Shown here in pieces: positions 33,731 through 46,329 of a DNA stretch of 64,000 nt (position 1 is its first letter; the number at the start of each line of letters is the position of its first letter). Where the stretch lies: the NCBI RefSeq assembly GCF_932294415.1, contig NC_065537.1, forward strand, positions 1,550,001 through 1,614,000, written 5' to 3'. The notes under the pieces are model-generated. The model worked only from the letters and a program-made list of their open reading frames with translations. It was not told where the DNA came from and did no database searches. Origin of the DNA: Quercus robur. Taxonomy: Eukaryota > Streptophyta > Magnoliopsida > Fagales > Fagaceae. Made by a program: the position numbers and the translations under genes.

Positions 33731-35952
33731 AACAAAAGTAAAAGCTACATAATCAATCAAAGCTTGGACCATACTTTGTAGGGAATAGCATGGCAATACA
33801 TGATGTAGCATGGCAATAGCATGACAATTAGTCAGAATGTATTCAGTATTCATAGTTTTTCAGCCTCAATGTTGGACTTAGAACTACTATTCCACTGCGG
33901 CTATATAAACAATTGCTACTATTGTAATCATCACTCCAAAGACCCAAAATCTATTACACGGTTGAACTAGAGTGAATGCATATAAACCGGTCAACAATTG
34001 AGGCTTAGTGTGAAAGCAAATTAACCACAAACTCTATTGGTTCAATTCAAAGACTTCCTGACATACGGCCATAATACAATTCTAGGAGGCTTTTCTCTAT
34101 TAGTATAATCATAAAAACCGTACCTGTAATCTCTACTCACAGCCACAGTGAAGAGAAGCAAAATTCAGTAGTCTGATGTGGCTGAAGCAAAAAGGAAGCC
34201 TTATAAGAATATGCACGTGGCTTAAGGGGTAAAAGACTGGGTTTTCAAGACCCATATATGTACTTATGTCACCTCACTTGGGCTTCATATTCCATAGTAT
34301 TTATTTTCTTTTTAATACCTTAGGCCCAAATTAATTTAATCCATTTTAATTATAGGCCTCCTTTAAAAATTTACGTATAATAATTTAATTGGTATCAAAA
34401 TTATGGGGTGTTACACCTATGCATCAATGCATGTTCATGGTATATGCATGTTCATTGTATTCAAGCAATCTAAACCCTAAATAGCATCAAAGAGATAAAA
34501 AAAAAAACAAAAAACAAAACAAAACAGAGAAGTAGAGACTTAAAGATATGTAAACTAGGTTAAATAGAGACTAAACATGTAAGGAAAACAAGAAAATATC
34601 AATCAGGAATGAATTAGGGTTTTTGCGCATGAGTGTGCATGCACATACATAGGGTATACGTACGCACACTTCGAGTATGTGTATGCATGCATGAAACATG
34701 CGCATGCATACACACCCAAAAACCTAACTCAAAAACTTAGAACAGAAAAACACAGAAAGTAAGAAATCTAACAACCTAGCATGCTTCTGACATAAACACT
34801 ATGTAAATTTGAACTAAAAAAACATATTAAGGCATTAAAACATATATACAAAAAAAAAAAAAAAGAAAAAAAAAAAAGAAGGAAAAACAAAGAAAAGCGA
34901 AGAGCCAAAGATAGAACCTTTACCTCAACACTAGAACTCTTTAGAGCTTTGATTTCGACCGTTCCCCTCAGTCAATTTATTTACAACCAAATCAAAAATG
35001 GATTAATAAACTTCAAAACTCAAAGATCAAGATCAGAAAAGGTCCTAATCAAGCAAAATTTGACTTGAGGATGTTATATGAAAAACTCTCTATTTGATTT
35101 ACTATTTTCTAGTGAATTTTGTGTGTTTTACTACCGTTTTCGTCCTCCCTTGAAAAATTGCTTTTTATGGCCTTATATAGCCAAAAAATAGGAGTTTGGG
35201 TGGCTTCGGACGATGTGGGATTCATTCCAGACTAGAATTAAGTGCAAAAAACTTTCCCTACATAATTTCTGGAACCCTAGTTGCATATGCATGCCTGTAC
35301 ATGCATGCACATGTAGTAAGCATGCGTATGCATGCGCACAATTAGGGTTTCTTGTGGCCTTTCTTTTTTCTTTTTTTCTTTTTTTACCAAAAATAGTTTT
35401 ATTCTTCCAAAAATAAATTATATTATCCAGATTTACTTTCCTTAAGTTAATTTTCATGAGATTGGGCCTTAAATCGACCTTGGGCTTTAGAGTACAATCA
35501 TTATTGGGAAATGGGGGCTTAAATCATAATGGGTACAAAATTTGGTATCTACAAGCACATTCAAATTTATTTATTTTAAGGAAAATACTTATTTCAACAT
35601 TTACAAACCATTGAAATTTATCTCAAGATACCCTTTATCGATGGTTGAGTGCATGTAGAAAAAAGTAATAAGCATCATTATGTGTATATGTTTCAGTAGC
35701 TTTTAATAGTACTTTGACATTTATATATTTATTTTGAGAATCTACTTTGACATTTATTAACCGTTGATAAAAGTGTAACATTTTTTTTTTTTTTTTAACA
35801 GTTGCATGGATTGTAGAAAATATTCTCGACATAGTTTTTAATGGTGGTTCTCAACAGTCATTTCAACCTTTAAAAATAGTATTTTCGATGGTTTTTAGTA
35901 CTTTTTTCAATGGTTTCAACCATAGAAAATAGCCAAATTTCTTGTAGTGATT

Positions 35953-37232
35953 TCCCTGTCCTCTTATTTATTGTTTTTAATTTTATTTGGGTAAAGGAAA
36001 TACATTAAATAAAAGAAAAAAGACAGATTTAAAATTCAAAAAATAAACTAACACAATACTTCAAAAAAAAAAAAAAAAACCTAATACTTATGCAAAATTC
36101 TTTGTTTTTATTTTTTAACATTATGAACATCGTTTGAAAAGTCCAGTTATTTTGAAAGCTTAATATGAAGCAACATCAATTATAAATGTATTTTGAACAA
36201 TATATTATTTTAGACATCTCAATTATAGCCTATGTTTTTAATTAGAATCCAAATCCATTTTTTTATATTAAAAAAAAAAATTAACTAAAAAACGTAGAAC
36301 ACTGCCATAAACAAAAACAGACAGAGCATCTACGGTCATAAAATTGGGTTATTTCACCAATTTTTATTTTTTATTTTTATTTTTATTTTTTAACGGGTGT
36401 ATTAGGTAGTAAATATTGCACACTTTTTTGAGAAAATCAATCCAGGTGTATTAATAGGTTTTTAATTGTGGTAGTAATAGTTTTCTCAGCAAAAGGTCTT
36501 AAATTGGTGGAAGAGAAAGTAGTTGTATTTTTGTAGAAGTAGGAAGCTGAAAGTAGTGGGAAGTTGTTGATTTGTCGTTAAAAGTTTTTGATGTTTTGTG
36601 TTTTATTACTACAGTACAATGCATCTTGCATTACCCAATGAGGATGCTCTTATAACCATTATTTTTAGGGCAAATTATATTTCCCTCCCTTGAGGTTTAA
36701 GAAAATGACACTCACTCCCAAACCTGAAAGGAGAAAACACTCCTCCCTTGAAATTTGAAAAAAATAACACTCCCCCTTCTGTTAATATTAGTAATGAAAT
36801 ATTCTAACTTTTTAAAAGATTCTTTTTACCAAAGTTTAACCATGCTTAGCAAAAAGAGCATTCACATAAAATAAAATAAAATAAAATAAAAAATGAAAGG
36901 AGCATATATAAAACATGTTGCTTAAGTGGATTTTTTAGTCTCTTCTAGCACCTTTCCGATTGATAATATCAAAAATTGATGATCCTCTTAGATTTTTTAA
37001 TTGCACCTCTCACCAACACTTTTGAGTCAAAATTTATGCGATAAAACAATTTGCCGATGCTTTCAAGTTTTTATTGTTTAAAAATGAGTTGTTTGGCTTG
37101 TCACAAAATGATCTACTGGGTTCATTTGGGGAGTTCGGCCCACCACTCAAAAATCAAGGCTTCCCTTGATTGCTTGTGAGGTAGCCGAAGATCCAACACC
37201 TGAAAATGCCTAGAGTCCAAGACCCGAAAATT
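35953..37232. other. Intergenic DNA with a fold-back-like block
   Basis: A block at about 36665-36790 (ATATTTCCCTCCCTTGAGGTTT, repeated CACTC(A/C)C and CTCCCTTGAAATTTGA) resembles short non-autonomous repeats such as the one at 14739-14972. No gene is visible. Confidence 0.4.
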
Positions 37233-37354
37233 GGAATTATTTTAAGACTAGGAACTTCCTCACCGACCCAAAAAGAAGGAATTATTTTAAGACTTGAAGC
37301 TTCCTCACCGACCCAAAAAGAAGGAATTATTTTAAGACTTGGAACTTCCACACC
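37233..37354. repeat. 45-bp tandem repeat, 2.7 copies
   Basis: Units start at 37233, 37278 and 37323 with GGAATTATTTTAAGACT and contain TTCCTCACCGACCCAAAAAG. The period is a multiple of three, so frames stay open on both strands, but no gene is recognised. Confidence 0.85.
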
Positions 37355-38452
37355 AATAAAGTTATTGCTTGCTAAAGATGTACTGGAGTTAGTTAATATT
37401 ATATATAGAGTCATCACTTAACTTAAAAGAGTTAAGCTCGTGAATTTAGGTCTAATAATATTATATTAACTACCTAATCTTCTCATTAGTATCAAATGTG
37501 TGACTTCATTACATAATCAACCACACCATTTACACGTGAACATTATAACAAATCTTCCTCTTCATGTGTGAGTCTTCTAGCTACCAAGTCACTTGTGGAA
37601 CTTCAGTTAGTTTAACCTTTGAACATAAACTTTTTTCTTAGAAATCCAAGTGTGATGCATTAGCAACACCAATAGTGTGCCCTTTACTTGACCGTGCTTG
37701 GGGCGAAAATGGGAGTCTACTTTGCACAACTATGAGAGTTACCAATACATAGTCACATTGACTCACCACTAATAGAACTTTTTCTCAACCATGGGTGGAG
37801 GCATGTGAGTCTTCCTTGTTGTACTCGGTGGAACTCACTAATGAACACTTACCCTTTAACTATTGGATCTAATAACACTTGTTGGTTAGAAAAACATCTT
37901 GGGGAGATTTCTTGAATAATTAATATAACACATAGAATAGATACACCACCCAACCTAAAAAACTTAAGCCTGTAACTAACATAATGCACAATAACGTCAT
38001 ATATATATATACACACACACACAAAGTGCAAAAATTTTGTCCTGAATTAAGCATCATGTTGTAAATACCAATTGAGCCAGTGGCATGGGCCGTGGGGGTA
38101 CACAAGCTTCACAGTAATTTAATTACCACACAAGGAAAATATGTGGGTTTTAGTTGGGCAGCACAATTTTGTCCATCCATTACAAGAAAGAATACAAGGA
38201 CGTGTTTTCTAGAATTTTTAATTTTTCTTTCTAAAATGAGTAAAGAAAGTTAAATTGGTGGGGAATCCGCAAATATCTTTCCTTCACTCATCGATCTTGT
38301 TGTAGATTCCTGAAATAGAAAAGTGTGACATTTATTGTCACATATGTAACATAAGTAGGGAGGTAGTTTTTTCCTACCCATTCACTACTCATCAAGATAA
38401 TGAGTTAAGTTCTTCTCAAAAAAAAAAAAAAAAAAAGTAATGAGTTAGGATA
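37355..38452. other. Intergenic DNA, no gene seen
   Basis: AT-rich sequence with (AT)n/(AC)n near 38001-38022 and a poly-A tract near 38418-38435. Only short ORFs. Confidence 0.4.
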
Positions 38453-38745
38453 AAACTACTCCCCACATGATGTAACTTCTCCCCACATGATGTAATTGCC
38501 AAATTACAAGTGGCGTATTTATCAAACTAACATATGAAATAGTTGTCATTTATAAGATTACTATTTGACTCTATGCCGATTATAACTGTTAATGCTCCTC
38601 TTGATCTAGAAATTACTATCTCGATTTTAGTCTCGTTATTATTATTGAGCCACTGATATCGGAGCTAGAGTGGATATTATTGTTATAATACCAAAATAAA
38701 TAAATAAATAAACATAGTTTATAAAATCGGACTAGTTGTTTGAAT
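38453..38745. repeat. Direct duplication, copy 1 (partner 39121-39415)
   Basis: It shares CCACATGATGT.ATTGCCAAATTACAA, TTTGACTCTATGCC(G/A)ATTATAACT, TTATTATTATTGAGCCACT and ATCGGACTAGTTGTTTGAAT with the second copy, with scattered differences and one indel. Copy 1 ends exactly where the MITE pair begins. Confidence 0.85.
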
Positions 38746-38945
38746 TGCGTTTGGATAGCGTTTTTGAGCTTGCGTTACGTGTTTATGTTGTTTTTCTGTG
38801 GGTCCGTGCACTGTTCACGGGACTGCAAGTACTTTTTTTTAGCAAAAACAACTTTAAAATTGGTCACATGACACTATTCACACATTTAAAAATTATTTTG
38901 CTATAGTGTTTCCAGTTTTTAGTAATAAACGGTATTCAAACAGAC
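38746..38945. mobile_element. MITE, about 200 bp, GTTTGGATA ends
   Basis: The left end GCGTTTGGATAGCG and the inverted right end (GTCTGTTTGAATACCG on the minus strand) form imperfect terminal inverted repeats. The interior has a CCGTGCACTGTTCACGG palindrome and no ORF. This fits an hAT-like non-autonomous element. Confidence 0.6.
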
Positions 38946-39120
38946 TCTTTGGCTTCAAATTAAAAAGCCAGCTTATTTTACTATTTAGCTTATTTTCTCT
39001 ACTATTCATGGTCCCATTACACTTTTTGGTATTATTTTAGCTAATTTTTACTTTAATTTGCAGTACTTTCAATAAAAAGTTTTCAGTTTTAGTAAAATAA
39101 GCGGATCCCAAACAGACCCT
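38946..39120. mobile_element. Second MITE adjoining the first, about 175 bp
   Basis: The ends AGCCAGCTTATTTTA (left) and TAAAATAAGCGGATCCCAAACAGAC (right) are related as inverted repeats, with AAACAGAC common to the first MITE's right end. No ORF. Confidence 0.55.
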
Positions 39121-39415
39121 AAAACTACTCTCCAATCTCCACATGATGTTATTGCCAAATTACAATTGGCGTATTTATCAAACTAACATATGAGATAGTC
39201 GCAAACTTACGTGTGTAGTCATTTATGAGATTACTATTTGACTCTATGCCAATTATAACTATTAATGCTCCTTTTGATCAAGAAATTACGATCTTGATTT
39301 TCTGTCTCGTTATTATTATTGAGCCACTAATATTGGAGCTAGAGTGGATATTATTATTATAATACCAAAAAAAAAAAAAAACCATAGTTTTTAAAATCGG
39401 ACTAGTTGTTTGAAT
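39121..39415. repeat. Direct duplication, copy 2
   Basis: Second copy of 38453-38745. It continues into unique sequence (TGAATGGATTAATTGG) instead of a MITE. Confidence 0.85.
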
Positions 39416-39771
39416 GGATTAATTGGAACCACCAAAATAGGCTTGAAAGTTGATTTTTAAATCCTAAATATCCGAATTTTCAAAGAAAAACTTTAATGAT
39501 AATAAATGATGGAATTCAGGGTATATTATTCATTCATGTCCACAAAAATGCTATTGCAATTATGTAATTACTATTGATGACATGATTCATTTTGATAATA
39601 TATTAAGATAGCTACAACAAAATACAAAGGAAAATAGATTACTTCACCAAAAAAAAAGAAAAAAAAAAGAGAAGGAAAATAGATTACTTATCTTGTTGGG
39701 ATTGCATCAGTAAACGTATCCTAAATCTTGTCTCTCTTTTTTTTTTTTTTTTTGGTGGAAAAAAGTTAGAA

Positions 39772-42743
39772 TTATTTCTCTATAACATAAATTTCTTGAT
39801 TCATCAACTGTTGCATTGAAATTTCAGCAAAGGGCTTGGGCAATTGTGACCTTTGAACAGAAAACTCCTGTGATACTTGTTTCATTGTGGGGCGGGATTT
39901 GGGATTGGAACGTAGGCCTGCCAATGCTAGCGTTACAACTAGAACCACACTCTGAGCAATTGTTTGGTTGATATGAGGTGAGAGGCGAGGGTCTAAGACA
40001 TCTTTCAGCATGATATGTTGAGTGGATGATGATGCCAATGAGGAAATTAGCTCTCCTGGATGCCTTCCCATTATTGTTTCTAGCACCACTACACTGAAGC
40101 TATAGACATCGCATTTTTCATTCACAACCATGGTGTAAGCAAGTTCTAAAACACAACAAAATAAAGTGTGAGCACAACAATACTACTCGGAAGGTGTAAC
40201 CTGTTAGCAGTATTCTACTATTGTATGACAGTTAGTCAGCAACTTGGGAACATATTAGCAATTTAATCTTTCTAGTAAATATGTGAGCATATTATCAATA
40301 ATTAATCTCGTGTATTTTTTACAGTGTGTGTGTTTGTGTATGTAAAAAAAAAAATACCTGGGGCAATATATCCGTAGGTGCCAGCAAGTGTGGTTAAATT
40401 GGAGGAATTAGGATTTAAGGGTCTAGCTATGCCAAAATCTGCAACAAATGCCTCAAATTCTGAGTTTAGTAAAATGTTGCTGGTGGTTACGTCTCGATGG
40501 ACAATTGTTGGAATGCAATCATGATGCAAGTAAGATAAAGCATTTGCTATGCCTTTAATGATGTTCACACGTTTCTTCCAATTCAACTCCTTGGCTTCAA
40601 TGTCATTGCTTAGGACATAAAATAAGCTTCCTCTTTCAATGTATTCATAAATCAAAAACATGCATCTTTGATGTAGGCAAAACCCATAAAGCTTCACAAT
40701 GTTACGGTGACGAATTTCAGACAAGGCTTTTGCTTCATTTCTGAAACTCTTGTCAAAAGATGTCTCATCGGCCTCTAAACGATGAAGTTTTTTAAGGGCA
40801 ACAACTTTTCCACTAGGTAAGTTAGCTTTGTAAACGCTACCATAACCACCAGTTCCAATACAATATTTGATGTCAAAGTCCTCTGTTGCTGTAATGATGT
40901 CTTCAAATGCAATATTTCCATCAAAATTCCATATTGAGAATAAATCTCCAGTCCTCATTGCTTTAGACTCATGTTGTTTGTTCCTAATTTCCTTTTGACG
41001 AGAGTGGAAAGCAATTCTAATTCCAATAATTCCAAGCAATAAGAATCCAAGGGTAACCATGAAAAGAATAATTGTAGCAGTCCTTGAGAATTTCTTAATC
41101 CATGTGGAGCAATTAGGTAGTCCTGAGATGTGATCAGAGCATAAATTCGTGTTGCCTAGAAGTGAATTATAACTCCAAAAACCATCTGGGATTGGACCTT
41201 CCAAAGAGTTGTAAGACAAATTCATTTGGATGTATAGTGAACCAAAAGTGCTGGGAATGTTACCAGTGAGATTATTAAAGCTGAGATCCAAGTGCTGTAA
41301 GAAACGGAGGTCCCCAAGGGTAGGGGGTATTTTTCCACTAAACAAGTTGTGACTAAGGTCGATGGTAGTTAAGTTATATGAGTAAGAAAGATGAGGCGGA
41401 ATGCTTCCATAAAATTGGTTGTGGCTCAAAAACAATTCCTCCAAAGAATAGCACTCGTAAAATGGGAATAATTCGCTCAGATTGTTGTGGGACAGATCCA
41501 GAACAGAAATTGCGTTTGAGGAAAAACCGTTGCCTGAAAGTTTGTTCGAGGAAAGATTAAGATATCGCAATTTGGCTAACTGACTAAGCTCTTGCGGAAT
41601 GATTCCAGATATATGGTTACTTGATAGATCCAACTTTTCTAAAAATGGCAAATCTGCGATCGTCGAATTTATGGAACCATTTATTTGATTTGAATGAATG
41701 TCCAGATATCTTAAATTGGTTAAATGACCCAGGTATGGAGGAATTGAACCAACGAAATTATTAACACTAAAATCCAGAAACACCAATTCGGTCAAGCTCC
41801 CTATAGTTGAAGGGATTAGGCCAGCAAGGCCATTATTATGGAGATCCAAGTGCCTCAGCTTTCTCATGTTTCCTATTTCTAGGGGAATGGAGCCATTGAT
41901 TTGGTTGGAAGCAAGAGAGAGAAGGGTCAAGTTTGTCAAACAACCCATAGTACGAGGAAGTGGACCAATGAGCAAGTTATGAGAAAGGTTTAGAGAAACC
42001 ACATTTTTCAGGTTTCCAATTTTTGAAGAAATAGGACCAAAAAGATTGTTTATACCCAAATGCAAAACCATCAAATTCTTCAAATTATAAATTTTAGAAG
42101 GGATGGTACCATTGATTTGATTTGAATGTAAATCAAAATGAGTGAGAGAAGTCAAAAGACCAAGAGTTGAAGGGATTGTACCACTGAAGTAATTTCCACC
42201 CAGGTATAATTCAACAAGGCTACTTAGGTTTCCCAATTGTAAGGGAATTGGACCGCTCATTTGATTGAAAGAAATATCAAGCTTCTCTAACTGAGTGAGT
42301 TTTGCGAGTGAGAGAGGTAGTTCACCTGAAAGAGCATTCCAAGATAAGTTAAGGTAAGTGAGTTTAGAAACACTACCAATCTCTGGTGGGATGCTCCCGT
42401 ATTGCCCCATTTCTGCTAGCTTGAATCGGACCAAATTTGGGAATGAAGAGAAGTTGAAATTTAACTTGGCATTCTCATAACAAATGGTATAGTTTAAGTT
42501 GATCTCTATCACGCTTCCACCATCATTGCAAACGATACCGTCCCACTTGCAAAGATTTGAGATATTTTGTTCATTCCTCCACCACCACCACAGAGTCTGG
42601 TTCAGAGCCTTTGCTTCCTGGGCTAGTGGCGGTGATTGAGGTTTTGCAACTGTAGAAGTATTCGCACTACCCACATGGTTTATGATTATGATGGTAGTAA
42701 TCCAAACTAATATCATAAGGGAAATGGAAACAGAGGATGGCAT
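39772..42743 (-). CDS. LRR receptor-like kinase, MIK2/At1g35710 type, two exons
   Basis: Coding exons are 42743-40358 and 40145-39772; the 212-bp intron (40146-40357) has GT-AG ends and joins in frame as GYIAP|ELAYTMVV, giving 919 residues. A hydrophobic signal peptide (about 1-27) is followed by a CKWDGIVCN cap and roughly 20 plant-type leucine-rich repeats (LxxLxLSxNxxxGxIP). A membrane span lies at about 556-578, then a kinase with GTGGYGSVY loop, VALKK lysine, VHRDVTTSN catalytic loop, ADFG and APE. It is therefore a predicted active RD kinase. Small oddities are DVYSFSVV (usually DVYSFGVV) and a somewhat short ectodomain for this group. Relatives perceive extracellular peptides or cell-wall signals at the plasma membrane; the ligand here is unknown. 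I see no frame break. The intron position, just before APE, is typical of this subfamily as I recall it. Confidence 0.92.
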
Positions 42744-44372
42744 GTTTAGTGGATAATTGGTGATCGTTTTAGTTCAATACAATTTTACTAGGCAGAATAA
42801 TTGATTATTCCGATTGCAAATAGTTCGTTTAGACTTTATACAATTGTCGCATGGAGGGAGCGGTCTTGAATCTCCAGTCTCCTGCTGCATATGGGACCCA
42901 CGAGAGCTTGGAAAAAAATGCGATTGCCGTGTAGAATCTTTTTATCAACAAACAGTGCAGTCGATGAAGTGTCAATTTACTCGTGACTTACCTGAATAAC
43001 CACAATACTGTAGTCAATAAAAGTAGAGATCCCTCTTCCTCGAAATTTCCTCAATGCAATTTTCCACAGAGAGAAAGTCATGTGCGAACATCTTTATCAT
43101 TGTAGCTTCTATGTTCTCTCCTTGAGATTAAAAAAAAAAGAAAAAAGAAAAAAAAAAGGTGTAAATGCCCAATTCTGAAATGAAAAGAGACATAAAAAGA
43201 ATTTGTAATGAAACAACGAGTTGTAGAGACTCAGCAAAGTTCGAACCACACAATAGAAAGTGCAAATGCCCAATTCTGAAATGAAACAAGGAGTTTTTTG
43301 GCCTGAACAAGTTGCCTCTAGAAAATCTAGATTGTGAAACTGTTACTCATGATAATAGAAAGGAAACAGAGCAACATAATGAGGTGGTAGGGACTTCTGA
43401 TGTTTTAGCAGTTGAATCTCAGAGGATTTGCATAACAGGCGGTTCGTTAAACATCAAGTGTGTTTCACAGATTGTTTTTAATAGTCATGTGATTGGTAAA
43501 AAGTACTTGGAAAATCTAAAGCTAATTGATATTTCAAAACTCAGCATAACCGCGTGAATTGAATGCTTATTTTTGTTCTGTTCTAGTCTTTTCTTTTCTT
43601 TTTCTTTTTTTGCTGAATGTCCTTCTATTCTAGTCTTAAGGTGATTATAATTTGTCAAAAAATTCTCATTAAATTGTTAAAATTAAAAGTAATTATGAGT
43701 CCTCTAATTATTAAGTAAAGTTCAATTTGGTTACCATACTATTAACTATTAAGTGTGTTAATTTAGAACCTCATCGACAATTTCATTTTTGGTTCTCCTT
43801 TATGTTTAAATTTTAACAAAATTAACTATTTAAATTTATTTGATTTTGAAATTTTATACTTTTCATAATAACCATATAACATATGTCTCATTAATATATT
43901 AATATATATATAAAAGCAAAGACCTCATACGAAAATGTATGAGATCTTGCCAAGTGGCGCACTAATTTTGCATTTAGCATTTTTTACCTCTTTCATTAAT
44001 CTTTTTTATATCAATATGTACTGTGATGGTCCCAAGGATTTTCACTTTTCAGTTTTCTATTAAAAAGTGAGAATACACAATTTGACCGATTCGCTAATAT
44101 TTCATACTTTTTTTCTTTTTTGATGAAGTTTCATACTTTTCTCAGAACCCATAATTTTGAGAAACGTTTGTGTTCTAGAAATTTTCTTAACACAATCCTT
44201 CAAATGGTCCCATTATTTTTTCCAAGAGGACCTTTCTTTCAAAGAAATTGTATTAATGCAATCCTTTTATGTACAATTTTCTCTTCTTCCATTTCCCTTC
44301 CCTTACGTTTTCCTCCCTTCTTTTCTTTTCATCTCCCTTACAATCAAATAAGATGTTAGTTTCCAAATTCAG

Positions 44373-44406
<34 letters not shown>

Positions 44407-44409
44407 AAG
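42744..44409. other. Upstream region of the LRR kinase and AT-rich intergenic
   Basis: A single W-box-like TTGACT on the minus strand (43012-43017) lies about 270 bp upstream of the kinase start; this is weak evidence. A 27-bp direct repeat (AAATGCCCAATTCTGAAATGAAA) occurs near 43164 and 43264. An 81-codon plus ORF (43312-43557) is unrecognised. A small hairpin lies at about 43922-43952, and an (AT)n tract at 44376-44403. Confidence 0.4.
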
Positions 44410-44427
44410 GATATTAATAAAAATAGT

Positions 44428-44695
44428 CTGAATTTGGTAAGAATGGGGTGTAAAATTCATGTTTTACACATCCAATAAAAGATGTCACATCAACTTTTTA
44501 CTTAAGACTCAGTACATCATATCACAATTAATAACATCTTAATAAACACCCAATTTGGCTGAATTTTCAGATGAGTATTATAATTGATTTAGTGTGGTTG
44601 TGCTTATTCTTTAATACATGATAAGATGATGTGGCATGTTGTGATTGGAAGGTGTAAAACTTGGGTTTTAAACCACATCCTTATAGAATTTAATC
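44428..44695. repeat. Fold-back MITE-like element, about 270 bp
   Basis: The left arm carries GGGGTGTAAAATTCATGTTTTACAC and ATGTCACATCA. The right arm carries the inverse GATGTGGCAT and GTGTAAAACTTGGGTTTTAAACCACATCC. Mismatches are frequent but pairing extends over about 80 bp. Confidence 0.6.
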
Positions 44696-45400
44696 TTCAA
44701 TATGTAAAAAACATGTTTGATTACCGTTTTAGTCTTTAACACTTGTACTATGTATCAAAATGGTTTTTAACATCTTAAAGATGTCAATTTTGTTTCCAAA
44801 CTTTTCGTATTATGTCAAAATAATCCTTATTACTAAGTGGTACATGAAAAGAATTGATTTATCTAACATTAATATCAAAATAATATTTTTATGCCATCTA
44901 AGCTATGCTTTGAATTATCACGTGTCCTTAATTAGAAAATAAAATAAAATATTTGAAAATATATTAATTGCAGCTCCATAAGTAAATGAGATGTCATTTT
45001 ATTAGTAGAAATTGAGAATTTCTTTTCTTTTCTTTTCCTCTTCTTTCTCAGCAACCAAATGGGGTTTAAGTCTTGACATTTTAGTTAAAGTGCTCATGAA
45101 CATCATATACAAAAAATACTATTACCTATTTTAAAATGAAAATTAAAAAAAAAAAAAACGAAAAGCCAAATGTCAATTTTTTAACATTATCATTTTTTTA
45201 AGAAGTTAAAGTTATTACCAATTATATTATAAAAATCTTGTAAACTAACATGGTAATGAATATAATTAGTGTCATGTCAACAAGGTAATAAATCAATTTC
45301 CAAATTTTCCTACTTTGTGTTTAATAATTGATACATCCATTTAATAAAAGTAGTGTGTAATCCCATGCATATGCACGTGTACATTTAAAAATAATCACAA
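44696..45400. other. AT-rich intergenic DNA
   Basis: I see nothing beyond homopolymer tracts and ORFs of about 60 codons. Confidence 0.4.
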
Positions 45401-45401
45401 T

Positions 45402-45460
<59 letters not shown>
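45401..45460. repeat. (AT)n(GT)n compound microsatellite
   Basis: About ten AT units followed by about sixteen GT units, ending in GTATGTATG. Confidence 0.92.
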
Positions 45461-45728
45461 ATGATTTAGAATCTAATTGGATCTAGTCTCTTCGGTTTTT
45501 GTACCAAATAATTCACTTGCAAAAAAATTAAAAAATTAGATGGGACACATAGCACAAAATTGAACTCTAATTAAAATTCAATTTAAAATCTAATTGAATT
45601 TGGATTCTTTGATTTTTGCACCTAATAAATCACTTGACACACAAATTTAAAAATTAGATGAGACACGTGGCGCAAAATTAGACTCCAATATATAGATGTA
45701 TAGCAACCTACCATCACTCTATTTAAAA

Positions 45729-45762
45729 CTAGCATGTAGTCCGTGCTTATGCACAGAAATAT
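45729..45762 (-). mobile_element. Helitron-like 3' terminus candidate
   Basis: On the minus strand CTGTGCATAAGCACGG (hairpin) is followed by ACTACATGCTAG and then T. The order hairpin, short spacer, CTAG, T is as expected for a Helitron 3' end. Confidence 0.35.
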
Positions 45763-46329
45763 TAACAATTGTGATGATAAGATGTTTATCTTAGTAGATT
45801 CAATTTCCACATTGAGCATTATGAATGGAAGTAACTTAACACCAACATTTAAAAATCAAATTGGACACATAGCACAAAATTAAACTACAATTAGAAATTA
45901 ATTTGATTCAATTTGAATTCTAAAATTGAACTTCAACTTAATATAATATATATGATTATATTTTTGTCACTTTTAACAAATTAACAAAATCTTAATCCAG
46001 ACACACTAAAAACTATTAAAAAAATAAGAACTAATCATTGAGCTTGGAATCTTCTTGGAGGCGCCAATGAAGCTCTAATGTATGAGAGTGTGAAGCAAGG
46101 AAGAGTGGGATTGAACATTGTGTTTGAACCCGACCTTGCTCTAAAAAATCCGTAAGGAGGAGGAGAGGGCAGTGTGTGGATCTAGTTGGTAGAGGTTGAG
46201 AGAGGAGGAGACATGGGATGAAGATATGGAATTAGGAGGAGATGATGTTTTACTTTTATAGTCTTTCTCATTGGACTCCTTAGTTCTGGTTGTGGGATTA
46301 GAAGAGCTCCAGACTCTATTGAGATCACC

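Larger units (their letters stand above)
32271..34415. mobile_element. Nested LTR-like insertion, 2145 bp
   Basis: It begins TGTAACGCCC and ends GGGTGTTACA, an inverted-repeat end common to plant gypsy LTRs. The flanks ACTAT (32266-32270) and CCTAT (34416-34420) fit a 5-bp target duplication with one later change. Neither a second LTR nor coding sequence is seen, so a large solo LTR is the best reading. The orientation is not settled. Internally it has a 16-G run, short repeats of TTGCTAAGGA(C/G) near 32880-33025 and a diverged tandem duplication at 33519-33730. Confidence 0.7.
31724..35553 (-). mobile_element. Solo LTR, about 1.7 kb, interrupted by a nested insertion, TSD AGCAC
   Basis: On the plus strand the ends are TGTCGGCGC and GTATCTACA, flanked by a perfect AGCAC duplication at 31719-31723 and 35554-35558. 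Removing the nested insertion (32271-34415) leaves about 1.68 kb. A TATA box in CTATATAAGG context on the minus strand (35172-35179) supports minus orientation, so the LTR starts TGTAGATACC. No PBS or coding part is seen, so I read it as a solo LTR. It includes purine-pyrimidine alternating blocks at 34620-34715 and 35283-35340. Confidence 0.82.
29440..35949. mobile_element. CACTA-like element, non-autonomous, left tip missing
   Basis: The right end, read on the minus strand, is CACTACAAGAAATTTGG, the standard plant CACTA (En/Spm) terminus. It is followed inward by many short subterminal motifs around (A/C)CGTTGATAAAAGT and AACAGT. The left zone (29440-29700) holds the same motifs in inverse order, and TTTTCTACATTTGCATGCAACAGT matches the inverted right side. 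The exact left CACTA tip was not found, so about 100 bp may be lost. Removing two nested LTR insertions leaves about 2.7 kb without a transposase, so it depended on other copies. A promoter-like region with a leader lies inside at 29703-29915. Confidence 0.6.

Noticed and set aside
32271-34415. A DNA transposon with TGTAAC(G/A)CCC terminal inverted repeats
   Set aside because: Possible in principle, but the 5-bp near-perfect TSD and TGTAAC...GTTACA ends fit plant LTRs better. No transposase is present.
43312-43557. 81-codon plus-strand ORF
   Set aside because: Composition looks protein-like, but I could not link it to a family or to flanking exons.
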